Source: Nonomuraea thailandensis
GTDB lineage: Bacteria; Actinomycetota; Actinomycetes; Streptosporangiales; Streptosporangiaceae
Assembly (NCBI RefSeq): GCF_024172165.1
Contig: NZ_JAMZEB010000002.1
Coordinates: forward strand, 4,795,501 to 4,859,500
Direction: 5' to 3'
DNA: 64,000 nucleotides
The position numbers and the translations under genes were made by a program. Below are positions 36,100 through 44,517 of the stretch, piece by piece. The stretch's first letter is position 1, and every line of letters starts with the position of its first letter. The notes under the pieces were generated by a model. It saw nothing but the letters and a program-made list of their open reading frames with translations. It searched no databases and was not told where the DNA came from.

Positions 36100-36134
36100 C
36101 CGTCCGCCCCCGTCTGTGGCTTGGGGGCGGACGG
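36100..36134. terminator. Bidirectional intrinsic terminator
   Basis: CCGTCCGCCCCC (36100-36111) and GGGGGCGGACGG (36123-36134) form a perfect 12-bp stem with an 11-nt loop, between the convergent oxidoreductase and AhpD-like genes. Confidence 0.85.
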
Positions 36135-36141
36135 TCCGTGA

Positions 36142-36579
36142 CTAGGCGGGGGTGTTGCGCAGGGTGATGTTGATGCGGTTCCAGGCGTTGATCGCGGCGA
36201 TCGTCATGACCAGCGCCGCCAGCTGCCCTTCGTCGTAGTGGTCCGCCGCCGCGTCCCACACCTCGTCGGGGACGCCGCCCGAGCCGTCGGAGATACGTGT
36301 GGCCGCCTCGGCGAGCGCGAGGGCGGCACGTTCATCGTCGGAGAAGAAGGGGGTGTCCCGCCAGGCCGCGAGCGCGTGCAGGCGCTGATCGGACACACCG
36401 GTCTGCCGGGCTTCGCGGGCGTGCATGTCCACGCAGAAGCTGCAGCCGTTGATCTGGCTGACGCGCAGCCGCAGCAGGTCGAGCGTGGTGCGGGGGACGG
36501 GGCTGTCGTTGAGGTAGGCCTCCAGGTCGTACAGCGCCTTCAGGCCGGTGGCCGCGGGCTTTCGGATGCTCATACGCAT
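36142..36579 (-). CDS. AhpD-like carboxymuconolactone decarboxylase family protein
   Basis: A 145-residue alkylhydroperoxidase-type protein. The redox motif CSFCVDMHAREAR (Cys near residues 45 and 48, His near 52) is intact, and the C-terminus reads AAINAWNRINITLR as in relatives. ATG 36579 follows an AGGAG site. It is the last gene of a leftward group with a DyP peroxidase and a DoxX-like protein, consistent with peroxide defence. It is also a typical ECF41 target class, and the ECF41 gene lies 1.1 kb away. Confidence 0.88.
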   Translation of the reverse strand: MRMSIRKPAATGLKALYDLEAYLNDSPVPRTTLDLLRLRVSQINGCSFCVDMHAREARQTGVSDQRLHALAAWRDTPFFSDDERAALALAEAATRISDGSGGVPDEVWDAAADHYDEGQLAALVMTIAAINAWNRINITLRNTPA

Positions 36580-36613
36580 GGGGTTTCTCCTGTCAGTAGT
36601 AGCGGCAGCGCTG

Positions 36614-36964
36614 TCACTGGGCGGCGGTGAGTGCGGCGGAGGCGACGGCGAGGGCGAAGTAGGCGGCCGGGATGGCGATGTTGTGGAACACCCTGGCGCG
36701 GACGTGGGCGACGAGCGCGCCGAGGAAGAACAGGACGAGCCCGGCGGCGGACGCGAGACCGACGTACGGAATACCGATGATCCCGAGGAGCAGCCCAACG
36801 GCTCCCGCGGCCTTCAGCACGCCCAGCAGCGGGACCCAGGCCGGGTCGACGTTCACGGCGGCGGAGTTGGCCAGGACCATGGGGTTCCGTGCGAGGTCGA
36901 GGACGGCGATCACGGCGTTGACCGCGATCGTGATGACGGTGACGACGAGGTAGGCGGTGAACAT
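36614..36964 (-). CDS. DoxX-like membrane protein
   Basis: A 116-residue protein with four hydrophobic helices. The pattern VPLLGVLKAAGAVGLLLG followed by IPYVGLASAAGLVLFFLGA is typical of the DoxX-like family. ATG 36964 has a GGAGGGC site. It sits 18 bp after the DyP peroxidase stop and 34 bp before the AhpD-like start, so the three are probably one operon. The role is unknown beyond membrane redox association. Confidence 0.8.
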   Translation of the reverse strand: MFTAYLVVTVITIAVNAVIAVLDLARNPMVLANSAAVNVDPAWVPLLGVLKAAGAVGLLLGIIGIPYVGLASAAGLVLFFLGALVAHVRARVFHNIAIPAAYFALAVASAALTAAQ

Positions 36965-36982
36965 GTCGAGCTGCCCTCCGGG

Positions 36983-38326
36983 TCAAGGCGCCGGGAACAG
37001 GGCGGCTGCGAGGTGCCGTCCGGGCTCGGCGCCCGGAGGGATGGCGAAGATGGCGCTGCCGGTGTGCTGGATGAAGGCGTTGAGCCGGTCGGCGGCGGCC
37101 ATCTTCCGCTGGACGCCGATGAAGCCGGTGGGGTCGCGGAGGTAGGCGCAGAACAGCATGCCGGTGTCGTAGGTGTCGTGCCCGGCCCCCGCGTGGTCGT
37201 GCAACGGGTCGTCATGGCTGTGGCCGGGCTGGTCGTGGTCGTGGTCGTGGTCGGCGGCCGGCTCCGCCGCGGTCTGGAAGGCGTAGTCGTAGTTGTAGGA
37301 GCGGCGCAGCATGGGGATGTCGCGGACCAGGGCCAGGTGGGAGTCGGCCGGGATGAGGGGTTCGCCGTCCGGTCCGGTCCTGGCGAAGTCCAGGGGGGTG
37401 AATTCGTGGCCGCCGCTGAGCGGGGCTCCGGTGTCGCGGCGGCGGCCGATGGACTGGTCCTGCTGTTGCGCGGTGGAGGTGTCCCACTTCGGCAGGTCCA
37501 TGCGGATCTTGCGGAAGACGAGGTAGGTGCCTGCGGTGAACCAGGCCGGCTCGTCGGGTCCGCCGGCCCAGACGGCGTCGTCGAGGGCCGCTCCCGGTCG
37601 CGGGTTGGCGGTGCCGTCCTTGTGGCCGAACAGGTTGCGGGGGGTGGCGTCGCCGAACCGGCCGAGGAATCCCTGCTGGCTCCAGCGCAGCCGGGCCAGG
37701 CCGGGGGCACGGCCGCGCAGGGTGCGGAAGGCATGGCTGATGCTCTGCGGGTCGTCGCCGCAGATCTGCACGAAGAGCTGGCCGCCGCTCCAGGCGGGCT
37801 GGAGCCGGTCGGTGGAGAAGGCCGGCAGCTCGTGCAGGTGCTTGGGCCGCAGGTCCTTCCTGCCGATCCGGTCGAACAGCTCGGGGCCCAGGCCGAACGT
37901 CACGGTGAGCCGGGAGGGTGGCAGGCCGTCGGCGATGCCGCTGTCGGCCGGCGCGCCGGGGCGGTTGACGGGCAACGGGCCCGCGGAGCGGCCGGCCATG
38001 AGGCGCTCGGCCGCGCTGCTCCAGTGCTCCATGAGCTTTTGGAAGTTGGCGGCCACCTGCCCGATGGGCAGGAGTTCGCCCTTGGCATCGCCGGCCTCCA
38101 GGTCGAAGGCCGCGAAGTAGGCGTAGCGCTGCTGAGGGGTGGCGATGCCGGCCTGGTGCGTTCCGTGGAACGGCTCCACGGGCGTGCTGCCGGTCGCTGA
38201 GGCGGGTGCCGGCGCGTCATCCCTGCCGATGGCGAGCGCTGAACCCGCGCCCGCGCCCGCGGTCACCGCGAGCGAGGCGATCAGGGTGCGTCGGGAGAGG
38301 CGGCCCTGCGTCGATGGGTCGGGCAT
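36983..38326 (-). CDS. Tat-exported DyP-type peroxidase (EfeB-like)
   Basis: A 447-residue heme peroxidase of the DyP superfamily. The N-terminus carries a twin-arginine signal (SRRTLIASLAV), so it is exported folded. The DyP heme-pocket motif GHKDGTANP contains the catalytic Asp. A His/Asp-rich insertion (DHDHDHD and further HDH, about residues 365-390) lies in the C-terminal domain before MLFCAYLRDPTGFI and is unusual for the family. There is no efeU or efeO next to it, so iron uptake is not implied. A GGAC ribosome binding site precedes ATG 38326. Confidence 0.88.
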   Translation of the reverse strand: MPDPSTQGRLSRRTLIASLAVTAGAGAGSALAIGRDDAPAPASATGSTPVEPFHGTHQAGIATPQQRYAYFAAFDLEAGDAKGELLPIGQVAANFQKLMEHWSSAAERLMAGRSAGPLPVNRPGAPADSGIADGLPPSRLTVTFGLGPELFDRIGRKDLRPKHLHELPAFSTDRLQPAWSGGQLFVQICGDDPQSISHAFRTLRGRAPGLARLRWSQQGFLGRFGDATPRNLFGHKDGTANPRPGAALDDAVWAGGPDEPAWFTAGTYLVFRKIRMDLPKWDTSTAQQQDQSIGRRRDTGAPLSGGHEFTPLDFARTGPDGEPLIPADSHLALVRDIPMLRRSYNYDYAFQTAAEPAADHDHDHDQPGHSHDDPLHDHAGAGHDTYDTGMLFCAYLRDPTGFIGVQRKMAAADRLNAFIQHTGSAIFAIPPGAEPGRHLAAALFPAP

Positions 38327-38400
38327 GTGAGGTGTCCTTCCGGTGGAGGGTCAGGTGCTCGGCTGGTAACCGTCGTGGTCGTCCCAGCTCGGGGGCTGGG

Positions 38401-38676
38401 TCATCGGCTGCTGCCAGGTGGGCCGGTCCTGGCCGGGTGCCGGCGCAGGAGCTCGCCGGGCAGGGTGAACGGCGGAGCCTTGTGGGGCTCGGCCAGGGCC
38501 TGGCCGTCGACGCCGGGACGCTGGCCCTGCTCCTCACCGATGAAGCGGCCGTACAGATGGCTGCGCATGCCGTGGTTGAAGGCGGCCGGATGCTCGAGGT
38601 CGCGGGCGTGGCTCAGTGCGGCTACGGCGAGATCGGTACGGGCAAACGGCCGGTAGTCATCGTCCACGGGGATCAT
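38401..38676 (-). pseudogene. Truncated HD-domain protein
   Basis: Its ATG overlaps the DUF3817 gene stop as ATGA. The residues AALSHARDLEHPAAFNHGMR followed by SHLYGRF match the start of HD-domain hydrolases of the cyanamide-hydratase type, but the HD residues that should follow are absent and the reading ends after 91 codons in unrelated sequence. It is probably the 5' remnant of a longer gene. Confidence 0.55.
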
Positions 38677-38921
38677 CCGTTCTGCGTGGTGCGGAGGTGC
38701 CGGAGGGCGAGCAGGCCACCCACTCCCGGGATGAGGGCGCGCAGGCGCACGCCGGTCGCGGTCCGCGCCAGTGATGCGGCGGCGATGACGGTCACGTAGG
38801 CGATGCCGTGCACGGGCCCCGCCACGCTCGTGATCGTTTCGAGGTGGAGCGTGAACAGGTTGGTGAGCAGGATCGTGAGCGAGACGGCCTCGGCGGTGGC
38901 CGCCATGCGCAGGAGGCGCAT
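38673..38921 (-). CDS. DUF3817-like small membrane protein
   Basis: An 82-residue protein with two to three hydrophobic segments. The pattern MAATAEAVSLTILLTNLF, then GPVHGIAYV and a final ALIPGVGGLLALRHLR fits the DUF3817 family, whose function is unknown. It is coupled to the truncated HD gene and is preceded by two palindromic operator-like sites at 38982 and 39010. Confidence 0.7.
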   Translation of the reverse strand: MRLLRMAATAEAVSLTILLTNLFTLHLETITSVAGPVHGIAYVTVIAAASLARTATGVRLRALIPGVGGLLALRHLRTTQNG

Positions 38922-38981
38922 GCCGTCACGCTCCCGGCCGCACGGTTGATCGGACAGGGTTCATGGATTTCCTCCTTCATC

Positions 38982-39026
38982 CTTCAGGCAGACTGAAGCT
39001 TAAGCAGGGCTTCAGGCGCCCTGAAA
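38982..39026. promoter_or_regulatory. Two CTTCAG-N5-CTGAAR palindromes
   Basis: CTTCAG-GCAGA-CTGAAG (38982-38998) and CTTCAG-GCGCC-CTGAAA (39010-39026) are spaced 28 bp start to start, with GCTTAAGC between them. Such paired sites suggest cooperative binding of a TetR- or MarR-type dimer controlling the DUF3817 gene or the rightward gene remnant. Confidence 0.65.
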
Positions 39027-39183
39027 GTTGGGGGTGGAAGTCCGGGAAGGAGGGCCGTCCGGGTTTCGCGAGGTCAGGCGTTGTCCATTCGACCCCGAGG
39101 AGCGCCGGACGGGCAGGCGCATGGCGCGATCTGTGGGAAGCGTGTCGTTGACGCCATCAGAGCGCGGGCTCCAACCTGAGGAC

Positions 39184-39480
39184 GTGCACTCCCACCGCAT
39201 CCTTCGTGATCTTCGATGGCTTCCAGTCGCTCGACCTCGTCGGCCCGCACGGCGCTTCACCACCGAGCTCGGCATCCCGCCCGCCGCCTACGTCGAGCGG
39301 GTCCGGGTGGAGGCGGCGCAGCGGGCCCTGGAGGACGGCGGCGACCCTCTCGAGGCCATCGCCCGCCGCTACGGCTTCGGCACCGCCGAGACCCTGCGCC
39401 GCAGCTTCCACCGCTGCCTGGGCGTCGCCCCCTCCGACTACCGCGACCGTTTCCGATCGACTACGGGAGAACACCTGTGA
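39184..39480 (+). pseudogene. AraC/GlxA-type regulator with large internal deletion
   Basis: The 5' part encodes VHSHRIL and, one frame away, IFDGFQSLDLVGPHG, the opening of GlxA-type regulators (DJ-1-like domain plus AraC helix-turn-helix). It jumps directly to the C-terminal helix-turn-helix block RRFTTELGIPPAAYVERVRV and SDYRDRF. About 200 residues are missing and a frameshift is present. The stop overlaps the DJ-1 gene start (GTGA), so only the coupling remains. Confidence 0.7.
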
Positions 39481-40079
39481 CCACATACGGACTGCTGCTC
39501 TTCGACATCGCCGAGGAGCTCGACTTCGCCGGCCCCTGGGAGGTCTTCACCACCTCCTCCATCCTGCGCCGCGACGCCGACACCACGCTGCTCATCGCCG
39601 AGCACCCCGACCCCGTCCGCAGCAGCAAGGGCATGCACGTGGTACCCGACCGCACCCTGGGCGACCACCCCCCGCTGGACGTCCTGCTGGTGCCGGGCGG
39701 CCGCGGCGCCCGCGAGATCGAGCCGCACAACCCCGCCGTCACCGGCTGGATCGCCAGGACCGCGGCGAACGCCTCCTGGGTCATGAGCGTGTGCACCGGC
39801 GCCTTCCTCCTGCACGCCGCCGGCCCCGCCCGCGGGCGCCGCGTGGCCACGCACCGCAACTACGAGGACGCCCTGCAGGCGCGCGGGGACGTCACCGTCG
39901 TCCGCGACGCCCGCTACGTCGTCGACGGCGACCTGATCACCACCCAGGGCGTCTCGGCCGGCATCGACGGCGCACTGTGGCTGATCGGCCACCTGCACGG
40001 ACGCGACCACGCGCGGGCCGTACGCCGGGAGATCCAGTACGAGCCGGCCCCGCCCTACCTCGCCGACGAGCCCCTCTGA
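39477..40079 (+). CDS. DJ-1/PfpI family protein (isonitrile-hydratase-like)
   Basis: A 200-residue DJ-1/PfpI protein. It begins GLLLFDIAEELDFAGPWEVF and has VLLVPGGRGAR and the nucleophile elbow SVCTGAFLL, with the reactive Cys near residue 105. GTG 39477 overlaps the upstream remnant's stop and follows a GGGAGA site. Relatives include isonitrile hydratases and glutamine-amidotransferase-like proteins; the exact reaction is not evident. Confidence 0.85.
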   Translation: MTTYGLLLFDIAEELDFAGPWEVFTTSSILRRDADTTLLIAEHPDPVRSSKGMHVVPDRTLGDHPPLDVLLVPGGRGAREIEPHNPAVTGWIARTAANASWVMSVCTGAFLLHAAGPARGRRVATHRNYEDALQARGDVTVVRDARYVVDGDLITTQGVSAGIDGALWLIGHLHGRDHARAVRREIQYEPAPPYLADEPL

Positions 40080-40876
40080 ACGGAACGCGGCAAGCCTGGA
40101 ACGTCTGACCGGAGAGGCGGTGGCAGGACCGGTGATGAGCCGAGGTCATCGAGACCGTAGCGGGACAGCACGTCGGACGGCGGTGTGAGCAGGCATGCCC
40201 GTGCGCCGTTGACCGCCGCATGACAATCGCGACGGGTGCGCATCGTGCCTCTGCCTGCCCCGCGAGGGCGGCGCGAGTCGCTTGGGTAGGAGGCGGCTGT
40301 CACGGGCCGGGGTCGTGCGCACGGTTTGACCGCTCCCCCACGATCGCCGCCACGGCGTTTCGGGCGAGCTCATACGGTTCGGCTCGCAGCAGGGCGTTGA
40401 TCGAGCGTAGGTTGACGGGGGCTGAGCGGTAGTCTGCCCGCTGCCGATCCCGGTCTGCCGGCTGACCTGATGGAGCTGATGAGGGCGAGGTGCGCCCAGG
40501 CGGGCGGGAGCCGGATCTCGGTGTCGACGTCCTGGCCTGCGTGGCCGGGGGCGGGAAGCCTGGCAGCTTCGTCGTCTCGGACACGGCCAGTCGCCTCATC
40601 ACCCATCACGGCGGTTCCGGCCGGCTTGCCGCCGGCCGGCTTTCTCTGCGATGAGGATGCTGGAGAGAACGCGGTGGCTTTGCTGGCTGGCCGGTGCGAG
40701 AAAAGTGGTGCAGGCAGCCGAGCACGTGGTTGAAGGCGAGCGGGTCTGTCGAGGCGCCGTCGATGCTGCCTTGATCAGGATTTGGCTCCGCGACCTGTTC
40801 TTCTGACGGCGTTCGATGCCGCGATCAGGGCTCGGGCCGGCCATCCTGCCTCATCCGGGCAAGTTGGCGGGAGCAT
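40080..40876. other. No supported gene; contains a terminator
   Basis: About 800 bp. On the minus strand short stretches such as SINALLRAEPYELARNAVAA (near 40350) look protein-like but occur in different frames and have no recognisable family. It is probably decayed coding sequence. Confidence 0.45.
40617..40647 (+). terminator. Intrinsic terminator
   Basis: CCGGCCGGC (40617-40625) pairs with GCCGGCCGG (40631-40639) over a 5-nt loop and is followed by CTTTCTCT. Confidence 0.65.
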
Positions 40877-40916
40877 GTCATAGCTTAGCAATTGGTATCG
40901 ATTGCTAAGCTATGAC
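40877..40916. promoter_or_regulatory. Perfect 16-bp inverted repeat overlapping a start codon
   Basis: GTCATAGCTTAGCAAT (40877-40892), an 8-bp spacer and ATTGCTAAGCTATGAC (40901-40916) form a perfect inverted repeat in an AT-rich island. The right arm contains the ATG at 40912 of the next gene. This would be a strong binding site for a dimeric regulator, blocking both promoter and translation start. Confidence 0.85.
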
Positions 40917-41262
40917 CATGGAACCGCCAACGTCGCCGCAGATGCATCAGGTAGCCGCGGCGCTACGCCAGATCAGTGCCGGATTCGCGGCCTTGGCTGA
41001 CGCGATCTCTGCCGATGAAGCCGAACCCCCAGCAGAGACCCGTCATCGTGCGCTCCTCTCCGCGTGGGGCCAGCGGGGCCTGACAAGAGCCGAGGCGAGT
41101 GCCTTGTTCCGCGAGCACGGCTTTTCCCCTCAAGCGGCGGGTGGTTGGGTCCGTGGCGACTGGCTGGAGATCCGCGACGACGGCCGCCGCTACCTGACTG
41201 ATCGTTCACTGCACTGGCTGGCAGAACAAGGAGACTCCGGTGACCCGCGATCGCATGACTGA
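40912..41262 (+). CDS. Small putative winged-helix protein
   Basis: A 116-residue protein of unknown family. The C-terminal part TRAEASALFREHGFSPQAAG, then WLEIRDDGRRYLTDRS resembles a winged-helix fold, so a DNA-binding role, possibly autoregulation through the inverted repeat over its start, is plausible. The ATG at 40912 or 40918 has no ribosome binding site, suggesting a leaderless transcript. Its 3' end overlaps the thioesterase gene by 23 bp. Confidence 0.6.
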   Translation: MTMEPPTSPQMHQVAAALRQISAGFAALADAISADEAEPPAETRHRALLSAWGQRGLTRAEASALFREHGFSPQAAGGWVRGDWLEIRDDGRRYLTDRSLHWLAEQGDSGDPRSHD

Positions 41263-41707
41263 GCCGTTCCGCGTCCGCCTGGAGGTGCGCAGCTACGAGA
41301 TCGATCCGCAGCTCCATCTCAACGGAGGCTTCTATGTTCAGTACGCCGACCACGCCCGTTTCGCCTGTGTCCAAGCCGCGGGGGTCTCGGTTGAGGACCT
41401 TCTCAGCAGCGGCATCGGCCCTGTCAACCTGGAGACCGTCATCAGGTATCACCGCGAGCTGCGTGGCGGTGACCAGGTCGACGTCTCCTGCGCTTGGGAA
41501 TGGGGCGGCGGCAGAACCTACCGTGTGCACCATCAGCTGCTGCATCTGAGCGGCACCGTGGCCGCCGAAGTCAGCCACGTGAGCGGACTGCTCGATCTCA
41601 AGAACCGCCGTCTGATCGCCGCCCCCGACCACGAATGGCGAATCCGAGCGGACAGGCCCGAACTTCTCGGTCTCAAGCCTGGTCATCCACGGGACGCACT
41701 CTCGTAG
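41240..41707 (+). CDS. 4HBT-type acyl-CoA thioesterase
   Basis: A 155-residue hotdog-fold thioesterase. It has the entry pattern YEIDPQLHLNGGFYVQYADH and a later VIRYHRELRGGDQVDVSC strand as in YbgC/FadM-type enzymes, with Asp and His/Asn in the usual active-site region. GTG 41240 is well supported by AAGGAG. It is coupled to the upstream small protein, so both are probably controlled by the inverted repeat at 40877. The acyl substrate is unknown. Confidence 0.8.
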   Translation: MTRDRMTEPFRVRLEVRSYEIDPQLHLNGGFYVQYADHARFACVQAAGVSVEDLLSSGIGPVNLETVIRYHRELRGGDQVDVSCAWEWGGGRTYRVHHQLLHLSGTVAAEVSHVSGLLDLKNRRLIAAPDHEWRIRADRPELLGLKPGHPRDALS

Positions 41708-41899
41708 CGCTCGCCGATCGGCCACACCGTTGATCAGCTCCGCGTTCAAGCCGGCCAGGCGTTGCCGGGCGTCGAACAGGCTCAGCGCGCTCCATCGTGA
41801 GCACGGCGGGGCCCGCTGTAGAGGTGCGCCTGTCCCGTCCACGTGCACCTTGTGACGCGCCATCGCTCTGACCTGCGAGTCGCAAGGCAGGCCCGGACG

Positions 41900-42169
41900 T
41901 CATCCCTGCACTCCGTCCGACTGGCCCTGCACTGTCAGGTCCGATGCCTTGAGCCGCTCCGGGCCGGCGGCATCCCGGGCGAGTTCCTCCGGATCCTGCG
42001 ACTCCCAGGACGCGGCGAGATCCGACGGCTCGTAGGTGTGTCCGGTCTGCCTGTTGAACGCGGCGACGGCCTCGCGTGCCTCCATCAGCCTGCCGGTTTC
42101 TAGGAGTTCCGCGATCCGGTCGATCTCCCTCCCCCGCTGCTCCTGGCGCTCCTCGACACTGAACTCCAC
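41900..42169 (-). CDS. Small hypothetical protein
   Basis: A possible 89-residue acidic protein (VEFSVEERQEQRGREIDRIA followed by ELLETGRLMEAREAV). The helical, charged composition looks protein-like, but there is no known family and only a weak ribosome binding site. It lies between the convergent thioesterase and the STAND gene. Confidence 0.4.
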   Translation of the reverse strand: MEFSVEERQEQRGREIDRIAELLETGRLMEAREAVAAFNRQTGHTYEPSDLAASWESQDPEELARDAAGPERLKASDLTVQGQSDGVQG

Positions 42170-42372
42170 CTTCAAGCTGTGCGAGCGGCCGGACGAGACG
42201 TACGCCCGACGCCGAGCCGGCTCGGCAAGGACTCGGGCCGCCGGGCGCGCGAGGTGTGACCGGTCCTTCGCCCGCCTTCACACCTAGGCATCTTTGTCCG
42301 CGACTGGCGCAGTGTCGCATGTAACTGTGACGTATTCGCTGAGGAGAGGCGATGAGTGCTGCATCGCCTTCC

Positions 42373-44517
42373 TCAGCGAGCCAGGTCCGTCCATCGGGCC
42401 AGCTCATGCCGGGTGGCCAACGTGTACGGGTCCTCGGTGCCGAGCACGCGTTCGCGGATGGGCAGGAGGGCGGCGAGCTGGTCGCGGGCCGCGGCCGGAT
42501 TTCCCGCTTCTCCAGTCCAGACGGCCAAGTCGTGCCGGGTGATGAGGGTATTGATGTTGTCGACGCCGAGCACGCGTTCGCGGATGGGCAAAAGGGCGGC
42601 CAGTTGGTCGCGGGCCGCGGCCGGGTCGCCCGCGGTTCCCGTCCAGTTGGCCAGTACATGCCGGACCAGCAAAGACCGCGGGTGTTCGGCGCCGTGCAGT
42701 CGTTCGCGGACGGGCAGGAGGGCGGCGAGTTGGTCGCGGGCGGTGACCGGGTCGCCTACGTGGCCGGTCCAGTGGGCCATGTCATGTCGGGCATCCAAGG
42801 TGAGGGGATGATCCACGCCGTGCAGGCGTGTGTAGATCGCCAGGAGGGCGGCGCACTGCTCACGGGCGGCGGCGGCGTCTCCGGCCAGGCCGGTGTGGTT
42901 GGCCAGGTAGCTACGGGTGATCAGAGTGTCGGGATGCTCTACACCCAGGACACGCTCCCGGATGGGCAGCAGGGCGGCGAATTGCTCCCGCGCTGTGGCG
43001 GTGTCCCAGGTCAACCCGGTCCAGCCGGCGAGTTCGTGGCGGGCGGCCAGGGTGCTGGGATGTTCGGTGCCCACACTGGCGGCGAGAGCGTCGTGGATGT
43101 ATCGGCTGAGCGCCAGGGCGGTGTGGTAGTCGGCACGGCTGCCCAGATAGGCCAGCATGCGCTGCAGCGCTGGTGATGATGCCGGCAAGGCGGCGCGCGC
43201 ATGCGGCAGCAACCGGGCGAACAACGGCCAGTCGGTGCGTGACCGAGGGTCGGCGGGTACGGCGTTCTGCAGCAGGTCGGCTGCCACGACCCGCCAGCGC
43301 TCGCGCTGGTCCGGCGCGAGCTGATCGAGCGTGACGGCCTGGACGAGGCGGTGCACACTTACCAGTGCCTCTGGGGCCCGGCTGAGGCCGGGAGCCGGAC
43401 TCGTGGTCACTGTGATCAAACTGTAGGAGGCCAGCAGCGCCAGCGCCTCGCTCACGGCCACGTCGTCGGCGTCGTCGAAGCCGTTCAAGACGGTGACCGG
43501 TAGATCGTCGGGAGCGTAGCAGGACAGCACGTTCAGCACGCGGACACTCAGAGGGTTGAGGGTTTGGAGGCGGGCGTGGCTGAGCGTCCAGACCTTGGCC
43601 ACCGCCCGGGCGGCGTCCCCGCCGGCCGGGGCGGCGGCGTGCATGCGGGCGGGTGTCTCGGACAGCAAGCACAGGTAGCGGACCGGTGTGATGCCGGGAG
43701 TGCGGGCGATGTAGGCGCCGGCCTGGGCCAGAGCCAATGGCAGGTCGCCGAGCTGGTTGGCCAGTTCGTTCAGCAGCGGGCGCTGGTCCGTAGCCAGGGG
43801 GCCTATGAGGCCGGCCAGCAGGGCGATGGAAGCGGGGCGGTCCAGCACCTCCAGCCGTAGGGGCGTGATGCCGCGTTGCGGCCAGCTGATATCGCGCCGG
43901 GTGGTGATCAGCACATGCCCGCGGGCGAGCCGTGCGAGGTGTGGTTCGACGTCGGCGGCCTCTTCGACGTTGTCGAAGACCACCAGCCAGCCAGCCCGGG
44001 TGCTCAGCCAGGCCAGCGCCCAGGCGGCGGCTTCCTCCGTGGTGGCCTGCTCGGCGGCCACTGAATCGACCCCCGCGACCAGTGCCCTGGTCAGCCCGGC
44101 CAGGCCCGTCTGGATATGGGCAGGGCTCTCGGCCTCCATCCACCACACCAGCCGGAATCGGGCCCGATGCCGATGTGCGTACTGCAAGGCCAGCTCGCTC
44201 TTCCCCACGCCACCGAGTCCAACGATGGCCTGGGAGATGACGCCCGGTCCCGTCGCCAGGGCGTCCCGCAGCGCGGACAAGGCTTGTTCCCGGCCGACGA
44301 AGGAGGCTACCGGTAGACGTGGAAGCCCGATCAGTGCCTCGGGCTCTTCCACTCGGGCTGCTTCGGGTAACGATCGCCGCGCCGGCAACTGTATGTCCCC
44401 GGTGAAAACCGCACCGGAGAGCTCCCCGCCAACCGCGACCGCCCGCAGCCCGCTCGCCTCGGCACGGTCAGCGCCCTGACGGTGACCAGGGTGAGCCGGG
44501 TCGGACGGATGTGTCAT
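42373..44517 (-). CDS. Intact NB-ARC/TPR (STAND) protein
   Basis: A 714-residue signalling ATPase. VGREQALSALRDAL precedes the P-loop GLGGVGKSELALQYA (residues 100-114). The Walker-B-like strand LVVFDNVEE, the sensor LITTR and the GLPL-type motif DLPLALAQAGAYI follow. From about residue 500 there are five 42-residue TPR-like repeats, each with ERVLGVEHPDTLITR, a variable stretch and AREQFAALLPIR. The last repeats are nearly identical, indicating recent tandem duplication. ATG 44517 is used. Such proteins act in regulation or defence; no partner effector is adjacent. Confidence 0.85.
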   Translation of the reverse strand: MTHPSDPAHPGHRQGADRAEASGLRAVAVGGELSGAVFTGDIQLPARRSLPEAARVEEPEALIGLPRLPVASFVGREQALSALRDALATGPGVISQAIVGLGGVGKSELALQYAHRHRARFRLVWWMEAESPAHIQTGLAGLTRALVAGVDSVAAEQATTEEAAAWALAWLSTRAGWLVVFDNVEEAADVEPHLARLARGHVLITTRRDISWPQRGITPLRLEVLDRPASIALLAGLIGPLATDQRPLLNELANQLGDLPLALAQAGAYIARTPGITPVRYLCLLSETPARMHAAAPAGGDAARAVAKVWTLSHARLQTLNPLSVRVLNVLSCYAPDDLPVTVLNGFDDADDVAVSEALALLASYSLITVTTSPAPGLSRAPEALVSVHRLVQAVTLDQLAPDQRERWRVVAADLLQNAVPADPRSRTDWPLFARLLPHARAALPASSPALQRMLAYLGSRADYHTALALSRYIHDALAASVGTEHPSTLAARHELAGWTGLTWDTATAREQFAALLPIRERVLGVEHPDTLITRSYLANHTGLAGDAAAAREQCAALLAIYTRLHGVDHPLTLDARHDMAHWTGHVGDPVTARDQLAALLPVRERLHGAEHPRSLLVRHVLANWTGTAGDPAAARDQLAALLPIRERVLGVDNINTLITRHDLAVWTGEAGNPAAARDQLAALLPIRERVLGTEDPYTLATRHELARWTDLAR

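Noticed and set aside
36983..38326. An EfeUOB iron-uptake operon
   Set aside because: Only the DyP peroxidase is present; no EfeU permease or EfeO-like gene adjoins it.
40300..40850. Several minus-strand frames with protein-like patches
   Set aside because: The patches switch frame repeatedly and match no family, so I list the region as unsupported.
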